Shown piece after piece: positions 58,868 through 64,000 of a stretch of DNA of 64,000 nt (position 1 is its first letter; every line of letters starts with the position of its first letter). The stretch lies in assembly GCA_023454175.1 (NCBI GenBank), contig JAEXRW010000028.1, forward strand, positions 50,138 through 114,137. Reading direction: 5' to 3'. This DNA is from Bacillota bacterium. Lineage in GTDB: Bacteria > Bacillota > Clostridia > Christensenellales > JAEXRW01. The position numbers and the translations under genes were made by a program. The notes under the pieces are model-generated. The model was not told the origin of the DNA. It was given only the letters and a program-made list of their open reading frames with translations, and made no database searches.

Positions 58868-60154
58868 ATGAGAAGGGGCATCAACAAAGGGTTTACAGGA
58901 TACAGAAGACCTTCAAGGAACAGCTACAGTGCGCCGCGGACGGGCGGGCAGTGGTGGCATATTTTCAATTTCCTCAAAGGGCTCAAACTCTGGGACAAGG
59001 ACACGCTGCGCAACCTGGACTGGATGACCATCGGCCTGATGGTATTCCTGATGATGGTGGGCTTCATCGGCATCGGCGCGGCGGATGCCTCCCCGCCCAC
59101 AGGGGATGAAGAAGGCATCCGCCAGGTGCTGGCGCTTTTCGGATGGGATAACGCGCTGCGGCAGCTGATGTGGATCGGCGTGGGGATCGTGGCCATCAGC
59201 CTGATGCTGCTGATGGATTATGTGGCGCTGCGCAACTACGCCCGTATCCTTTTCTGGGTGATCGTGGGCATCCTGGCGCTGCTTTTTGTGCTGGGCAGCA
59301 CGGTGCGCGATACACAGAGCTGGTTCCGCCTGGGCGAATACGGCTTTCAGCCTTCCGAGATCGCCAAGATCGTGCTGATCATCATGATGTCCCGGTTGCT
59401 GGCGGAATTCAAGGACAGGCACGGCGGCCTGCAAAGATGGCGGGATTTCCTCAAACTGATGCTGTATTTCGTCATCCCGCTGGTGCTGATCCTTTTGCAG
59501 CCGGACCTGGGCACAGCGCTGGTTTTCGTCTTCGTACTGATCGTGATGCTCTTCCTCACGAAGGCCAACTGGAGATTCATCGCCACTGTGGCGGGCGCCA
59601 TCGCCGCGATAGCCCCCATCGCGTGGTTCTATGTGCTGGAGGATTACCAGAAGGGCAGGCTCATATCCTTCATAGACCCCAAGGCGGACCCGGCAGCAGC
59701 CTATAACGTGGCGCAGAGCAAGGCCGCCATCGGCTCGGGCCAATTGACCGGAAAGGGACTGCTCTCGGCTTCACAGGTGTATGTGCCTGCAAAGCGGACG
59801 GACTTTATCTTCTCGGCGGTAAGCGAGACATTTGGTTTCATCGGCGCGGCGCTGGTGCTCATCGCATTCGCGCTGCTGATCTTCCGCCTTTTCCGCCTGG
59901 CAAACCAGGTGAAGGACCCGTTCGGCTCGTACATCATCCTGGGCGTGATGGCGATGACAGCCTTCCACACCTTTGAGAACATCGGCATGTCGATGGGGCT
60001 GATGCCGGTGACGGGCATCCCGCTGCCGCTGGTAAGCTATGGGGGCTCCAACCTGCTGGCGAACATGCTCTCCTTCGGCATCGTGCTCAATATCGCGATG
60101 CGCAACAAGAAGCGATCGAATCTGGGAATGGCCAGGAACTTTACGACGCTATAG
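58868..60154 (+). CDS. rodA: RodA-type SEDS peptidoglycan glycosyltransferase
   Basis: A 428-residue membrane protein with about ten helices and the SEDS motifs: RSWFRLG-like QSWFRLGEYGFQPSEIAKIV, the long extracellular loop after YVLEDYQKGRLISF with GSGQLTGKGL, TDFIFSAVSETFGFIGAAL and PLVSYGGSNLLANM. It polymerises glycan strands and pairs with PBP2. The N-terminal ~50 residues are basic and extra. GGAGG precedes ATG. Confidence 0.92.
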   Translation: MRRGINKGFTGYRRPSRNSYSAPRTGGQWWHIFNFLKGLKLWDKDTLRNLDWMTIGLMVFLMMVGFIGIGAADASPPTGDEEGIRQVLALFGWDNALRQLMWIGVGIVAISLMLLMDYVALRNYARILFWVIVGILALLFVLGSTVRDTQSWFRLGEYGFQPSEIAKIVLIIMMSRLLAEFKDRHGGLQRWRDFLKLMLYFVIPLVLILLQPDLGTALVFVFVLIVMLFLTKANWRFIATVAGAIAAIAPIAWFYVLEDYQKGRLISFIDPKADPAAAYNVAQSKAAIGSGQLTGKGLLSASQVYVPAKRTDFIFSAVSETFGFIGAALVLIAFALLIFRLFRLANQVKDPFGSYIILGVMAMTAFHTFENIGMSMGLMPVTGIPLPLVSYGGSNLLANMLSFGIVLNIAMRNKKRSNLGMARNFTTL

Positions 60155-60212
60155 AGATCCTGCCGTACAACCTGGAAACACCTCTCTTTCCGCGGCCGGT
60201 GCCCATGCGGAT

Positions 60213-60239
60213 TCAAGTCTCCACTGAAAAATCCGATAT
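60213..60239 (+). promoter_or_regulatory. Sigma-28 (SigD)-type promoter of the flagellin gene
   Basis: TCAA-N15-TCCGATAT matches the flagellar consensus TAAA-N15-GCCGATAT with one change in each box. It lies 124 bases before the flagellin start, so the leader is long. Confidence 0.7.
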
Positions 60240-60362
60240 ACATGATAACCGCAACTGAAAGCAGCAGCCTGCAACCGCAGGCAGCTGCTGCTTTCCCGTA
60301 CGTGAACAGCGGGATCAGCCGACATGGATGCTGGCTGAAAAAGATTCAAGGAGGAAAAAACA

Positions 60363-61472
60363 ATGAGGATCAACAACAACCTGATGGCCGCGGACACCCT
60401 TCGCCGGTACGCCGTCAACAGCAGGAACGTGGCAGCGAGCACGGAGAGACTCTCGGGCGGTCTTTTCGTCAACAGGGCCGAAGACGATGCCGCAGGCCTC
60501 GCGATCACCGAAAAAATGCGCGCACAGGTCCGCGGGATGAACATGGCCTCCCGGAACAGCCAGGACGCCTTTTCCCTGCTCCAGACGGCGGAGGGCGCAC
60601 TGGAAGAGACGCACAACACCTTGCAGCGCATGCGCGAGCTTGCAGTGCAGTCGGCATCGGATACCAACCAGGACGCTCTGGACCGGTCCAGCCTGAACGC
60701 GGAGTATGCCCAGCTGATCCTGGAGATCGACGACATCGCGGAAAAGGCCACGTTCAACGACATGAAACTGCTGGACGGCAACCTGGGCACCCGGGTGGAT
60801 ATGGCCGCTTCCACGGCGGATGACGCACCCAACGCTACTTCCGTTACAGTCATCGGCGGCGCAGCGGGCGCAACGTATCAATTCAGCAACGCGGCGGGCG
60901 CCGTCACCCTCTCCGCCGCCATCGGCGGCAAGACCTACTCCAACACCATCACCTGGAACACCGCGGCGGGCGCGGCCAACGCCTTCAACATCAACGGCGC
61001 ATTTGTGAGCATCACGGCCACGGCAGGCGCGGGCATCGCCGCAGCCGGCATGAACGCTCGGACCATCGTCATGACGGGCGCGGGCGGGCAGATCCAGGCG
61101 GGCGCCAACCGGAACGAAACGATCAACATCTCCATCGGCGACATGCACGCAGCGGGCCTGAATGTGGACACAAGCTCCATCGATACACGGGCAAACGCGG
61201 AGGCGGCCATCACAGCCGTGAGCAACGCCATCAATGCGGTATCCAGCCAGCGCGCCTCCATCGGCGCACTCTCCAACCGGATGCTCCACAAGATCGGCAA
61301 CCTGGATACCTCCGCTGAAAACCTGCAGGCCGCAGAAAGCCGCATCCGGGACCTGGACATAGCCCGTGAGATGACCAGCTTTACAAGGAACAACATCCTG
61401 ATACAAACGACCACCGCGATGCTGGCGCAGGCCAATACGGCGCCGCAGGGCGTGCTGCAGCTTTTCAAATGA
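60363..61472 (+). CDS. hag: Flagellin
   Basis: A 369-residue filament protein. The conserved N-terminal coiled coil (MRINNNLMAADTLRRYAVNS, later AEDDAAGLAITEKMRAQVRG) and C-terminal one (SRIRDLDIAREMTSFTRNNI, ending VLQLFK) flank an Ala/Thr/Gly-rich variable D2/D3-like region at ~140-270. It has its own sigma-28-type promoter and a terminator, and no other flagellar gene is in the window. It interrupts the rodA-spoIVF order. Confidence 0.94.
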   Translation: MRINNNLMAADTLRRYAVNSRNVAASTERLSGGLFVNRAEDDAAGLAITEKMRAQVRGMNMASRNSQDAFSLLQTAEGALEETHNTLQRMRELAVQSASDTNQDALDRSSLNAEYAQLILEIDDIAEKATFNDMKLLDGNLGTRVDMAASTADDAPNATSVTVIGGAAGATYQFSNAAGAVTLSAAIGGKTYSNTITWNTAAGAANAFNINGAFVSITATAGAGIAAAGMNARTIVMTGAGGQIQAGANRNETINISIGDMHAAGLNVDTSSIDTRANAEAAITAVSNAINAVSSQRASIGALSNRMLHKIGNLDTSAENLQAAESRIRDLDIAREMTSFTRNNILIQTTTAMLAQANTAPQGVLQLFK

Positions 61473-61488
61473 GAAACCCATCCTATAT

Positions 61489-61524
61489 AAAAACCGGCTT
61501 CCCAATAAAGGGAGCCGGTTTTTT
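61489..61524 (+). terminator. Flagellin terminator
   Basis: AAAAACCGGCTTCCC pairs with GGGAGCCGGTTTTTT around an A-rich loop; a classic rho-independent form. Confidence 0.9.
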
Positions 61525-61657
61525 ATATTTCCTGGCGGTGCTGATATCGGTGAAACATCAAACATATTGAAGAAATTAGTGGAATGCGTTACCATATGAA
61601 TGATACCGTGCATTGAATACCATCACCCATATAAAAGAAAAACAGGAGGAGAATGAA

Positions 61658-61819
61658 ATGAAACGGACCATGCTGTACATCCTGAGCATCGTGCTCATCG
61701 CGGTGGGCGTCCTGGGGCTATTCAACGTTAAGTATTTCGATTGCAACACGGTGGTGGAGATCATTGAGACGGCGCTGGGCGCGGTGGGTTTGATCGTGGC
61801 AATGATGAGAAAGAAATAG
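61658..61819 (+). CDS. Small two-helix membrane protein
   Basis: A 53-residue protein with an AGGAGG ribosome site. Helix 1 (LYILSIVLIAVGVLGLF) and helix 2 (TALGAVGLIVAMM) are joined by a short loop with one Cys, and it ends in RKK. No family recognised. The codons upstream in frame (from 61613) lack a ribosome site. Confidence 0.65.
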   Translation: MKRTMLYILSIVLIAVGVLGLFNVKYFDCNTVVEIIETALGAVGLIVAMMRKK

Positions 61820-62026
61820 ACAAAGAAGCGCCTCCAACAGCACAAGCACATCTGCGACGAAAGGACAGCGAAGAGATTCCCATGCTGTTCTTTTCTTATC
61901 CATACACCTTGTTCATTTATTTAATAATCCCACCCCCATCCCAATATATATAGGATAGCGCATGAAGGGCTTTTGTCCCCATGCCATCCACAGCGCAGGG
62001 AAATGCGCAGGAAGGGGCAAGGGATC

Positions 62027-62923
62027 ATGGATATGGGAAAAAACATACCGAAAATGTCCACGGACGGATTCCGCATCAAGACCGTGAAGGAACCGGAGCC
62101 GATGGCGGCGCATACAGAAAACGAAAAAAAGGATCTACCATGGCAGTCCAGGCAGGCCGAAGAAAAACAAAAACCCCCGGTGAAGGAAGCCAGGCCTGTT
62201 GAAAAGATCAAAGCGGCGTTCAATCGGGGTCACACGAGGAAAGCGGAGAACACCGGCGCCGCACGCGGTAAGGACTCAAAGCCGGGAAGGGTATTCGGCT
62301 TTTCCTGGGGGGATGTAGCAAAAAAAAGCGAGGGCGTGAAGAGCGCGCTTCTGAACGCGGACAAACCGGTGCGCAAGGCCCTGCCGCCTATCGTGAAGGG
62401 GCTGGCGGTGATCGCGGCGGTGGCCGCCATCATGCTGGTGATCAAGGGCGTGGACAATCCGGTGACCAACACGCTGGAGGACGGCATCCAATCGGCCCTG
62501 GGCACCACGCTGACGCCGGATGAGGACATCGGCAAGCTGAAATTTGTATTCAATGACGGGGGACAGACGGCGCAGTACGTCTACCGCAGCTCCCTCGAAC
62601 TCCCGGTGGAGGGCACGCTGGCGGCGGGGGACGTGATGGGGCACCCGGGCACCGTCTTTGTGGCGGAGAGCGGGGCCACCGTACGGGCATCGGCGCCGGG
62701 CACGATCACGGCCACGGGGGTGGACGAGGACCTGGGGCGGTATGTGCGCATCTCGCACCCATCGGGGCTGGAGACCGTGTACTACGGGCTGCAGGAGATC
62801 ACCGCGGGAGGCTATGTGGAGCGGCTGCAGGAGATCGGCCGGATGGCGGACGACAAGCTGTATTTCGAAGTATACCAGGACGGCAGGCTCATCGACCCGA
62901 TGCCGTATTTCGAAGGTGAATAA
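62027..62923 (+). CDS. spoIVFA: SpoIVFA-like membrane protein with M23-type domain
   Basis: A 298-residue protein: a ~110-residue basic cytoplasmic head, one helix (GLAVIAAVAAIMLVIKGV, ~125-143) and a LytM/M23 fold (GHPGTVFVAESGATVRASAP, RISHPSGLETVYYGLQEI, DDKLYFEVYQDGR). The HxH and other zinc ligands of active peptidases are not intact, as in SpoIVFA. In Bacillus it holds the SpoIVFB protease until forespore signalling. Its stop is followed at once by the GTG of the SpoIVFB-like gene, so translation is coupled. Confidence 0.8.
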   Translation: MDMGKNIPKMSTDGFRIKTVKEPEPMAAHTENEKKDLPWQSRQAEEKQKPPVKEARPVEKIKAAFNRGHTRKAENTGAARGKDSKPGRVFGFSWGDVAKKSEGVKSALLNADKPVRKALPPIVKGLAVIAAVAAIMLVIKGVDNPVTNTLEDGIQSALGTTLTPDEDIGKLKFVFNDGGQTAQYVYRSSLELPVEGTLAAGDVMGHPGTVFVAESGATVRASAPGTITATGVDEDLGRYVRISHPSGLETVYYGLQEITAGGYVERLQEIGRMADDKLYFEVYQDGRLIDPMPYFEGE

Positions 62924-63853
62924 GTGAAGGCAAAGCTGCGGGACTTTTACTCCATCCGCATCGGCAGGCTGTGGGGCATCGACATGCGGCTGAATATCTT
63001 CCTCATCGTGCTGGCGGCCGCGGCCATCGTCTTTGGCTGGTTCACGCAGATGGCGATCCTTTTTGCGATCATCTTCCTGCACGAACTGTGCCACGTGCTC
63101 ACGGCGCGGGCCTTTGGCCTTCGCATGGCGGAGATCGAGCTGATGCCCTTTGGCGGGGTGGCACGGATGGAAGGCATCGAGATGACGCCCAAGACCGAGG
63201 CGCTGATGGCAGCGGCGGGGCCCGCATTCAACCTGCTGCTGGGGCTGGGCGCCGTGGCGCTGTGGAAATTTTACCCCTCCACGGCGGGCTTTTCCCAGCC
63301 TTTTGCGGTAATGAACCTGTCCCTCGCGATATTTAACCTGATCCCCGCCATCCCGCTGGACGGGGGGAGGATCCTGCGCGCGAGCCTGGCGGGAAAGATC
63401 GGCGTACGCAAGGCCACGGCGGTGGCGTGCGGGGTGGGCATCGGCTTTTCGGTGATACTGACCGTGACGGGGGTATGCCTGGCGGTGGCGGGGGAACTGA
63501 ATTTTGCGCCGTTTGCGCTGGCGGTGATGCTCGTCGCGGGCGTGATCACCGAGCGGCGGAAGGCGCCTTTCATCGTGATCAAGGACCTATCGGGCAAGCG
63601 GGAGCGCATGAAGGAGGGCGGGACGCTGCGGGTGGAGAACCTGGCAGCGAACAAGGACACCAAGGTAAACAAGGTACTGCGGTCGATGTCCCCCGACAAA
63701 TACCACCGGGTGACGGTGATCGATGACCAGTGCGCGGAGATGGGCGTGCTGGGGGAGGACGAACTGCTGGCGGGGATGATGGAGCTGGGGGGAAGCGCGA
63801 CGCTGGAGATGCTATTACAACGAGCGAAGAATGTACGGGGGAGAGTTGGATAG
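62924..63853 (+). CDS. spoIVFB: SpoIVFB-like M50 site-2 protease
   Basis: A 309-residue membrane protease: H53-E54-L-C-H57 in a transmembrane helix and D146 of the NLIPAIPLDGGRIL motif bind zinc, with GGVARMEGIEM between them. The C-terminal ~90 residues form a CBS-like cytoplasmic domain. In Bacillus this enzyme cuts pro-sigma-K during sporulation. GTG starts directly after the SpoIVFA-like TAA. The end (R-V-G-stop) runs into a 7-base-period repeat. Confidence 0.88.
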   Translation: MKAKLRDFYSIRIGRLWGIDMRLNIFLIVLAAAAIVFGWFTQMAILFAIIFLHELCHVLTARAFGLRMAEIELMPFGGVARMEGIEMTPKTEALMAAAGPAFNLLLGLGAVALWKFYPSTAGFSQPFAVMNLSLAIFNLIPAIPLDGGRILRASLAGKIGVRKATAVACGVGIGFSVILTVTGVCLAVAGELNFAPFALAVMLVAGVITERRKAPFIVIKDLSGKRERMKEGGTLRVENLAANKDTKVNKVLRSMSPDKYHRVTVIDDQCAEMGVLGEDELLAGMMELGGSATLEMLLQRAKNVRGRVG

Positions 63854-63870
63854 TTGACAGTGGAAAGTTG
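63846..63870 (+). repeat. 7-base-period repeat unit at the spoIVFB end
   Basis: AGTTGGATAGTTGACAGTG starts inside the gene and supplies the TAG stop; no complete hairpin follows. Confidence 0.65.
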
Positions 63871-63876
63871 CGGGTG

Positions 63877-63940
63877 AGTAGTCAAGACATAGGTAAGTAA
63901 AAGTAGTCAGAACATAGGTAAGTCTGCAGGGAAAAAGGTA
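63877..63940. repeat. Direct repeats at the window edge
   Basis: GTAGTC-x-AGAACATAGGTAAG-type units occur twice (near 63878 and 63903), with a third GGTAAGT at ~63937. This may be the terminus of an insertion element whose body lies beyond the window. Confidence 0.35.
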
Positions 63941-64000
63941 AGTGGTGTAATCATTCTAAAGCCTCCATAGGCTGAAAGCAATAGGTCTGAAGGTCGATAT

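Noticed and set aside
1..64000. tRNA, rRNA or tmRNA genes
   Set aside because: No GTTCxANxC-type T-loop with matching acceptor stem and no conserved rRNA block was recognised on either strand by eye; a tRNAscan-SE run would settle it.

Overview
The window looks like chromosome from a GC-rich, Clostridia-type member of the Bacillota, possibly Christensenellales-like; I could not run a phylogeny. The organism appears to be a rod (mreB, mreC, mreD, PBP2, RodA), to form spores (SleB-type hydrolase, SpoIVFA/SpoIVFB-like pair, CotA-type copper oxidase), to carry a flagellin gene, and to live at least partly without oxygen (radical SAM repair enzyme, rubrerythrin-like protein). I saw no rRNA, tRNA or CRISPR array.

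Layout. 1-6 kb: end of a membrane-anchored surface protein, a Sel1-repeat protein, a MarR regulator with a flavin-binding partner, a ferritin-like protein and a Pro/Gly-repeat protein. 6-20 kb: a large secreted GLUG-repeat protein and a LuxR-type membrane regulator beside a BspA-like secreted protein. Mixed among them are a small and a large phage terminase subunit, a Ku end-joining protein, a histidine phosphatase and two tiny Cys-rich proteins. 20.7-28.4 kb: one unbroken plus-strand podovirus-like module (scaffold-like, N4-gp56 major capsid, adaptor-like, tail-like, beta-helix spike, PG-binding/coiled-coil protein). A roughly 440-base gap before the capsid gene holds a possible structured RNA. 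No portal, integrase or holin is visible.

28.5-50.8 kb: mostly stand-alone housekeeping and envelope genes. These are an LppM-like lipoprotein, an SDR epimerase, a TetR regulator with a YhgE/Pip permease and matching operators, the paired TIGR03915/TIGR03916 DNA-repair genes, a PQQ-type sugar dehydrogenase lipoprotein, a multicopper oxidase flanked by a complete and a decayed copy of one small gene, an L,D-transpeptidase, an LCP ligase, a GNAT enzyme, Maf, an HxlR regulator divergent from a second flavin-binding protein, a DUF3795 protein, a 35-residue Trp/Gly peptide, a zincin and a HAD hydrolase.

51-63.9 kb: a cell-shape, division and sporulation cluster, mreB-mreC-mreD-pbp2-minC-rodA, then flagellin, a small membrane protein, spoIVFA-like and spoIVFB-like. 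Apart from the flagellin and the missing minD it parallels the Bacillus mre-min-spoIVF order.

Two dispersed repeat families fill the intergenic space. The first is AT-rich with a 7-base period (AGTTGA- or AATTAAG-like units) followed by a GC-rich hairpin (CCCTGCGGGG or ATGCC-GGCAT). It usually starts at, or inside, the stop codon of the gene before it. The second is a nested palindrome running from CCCCTCAG to GGGGCGCCATGCG.
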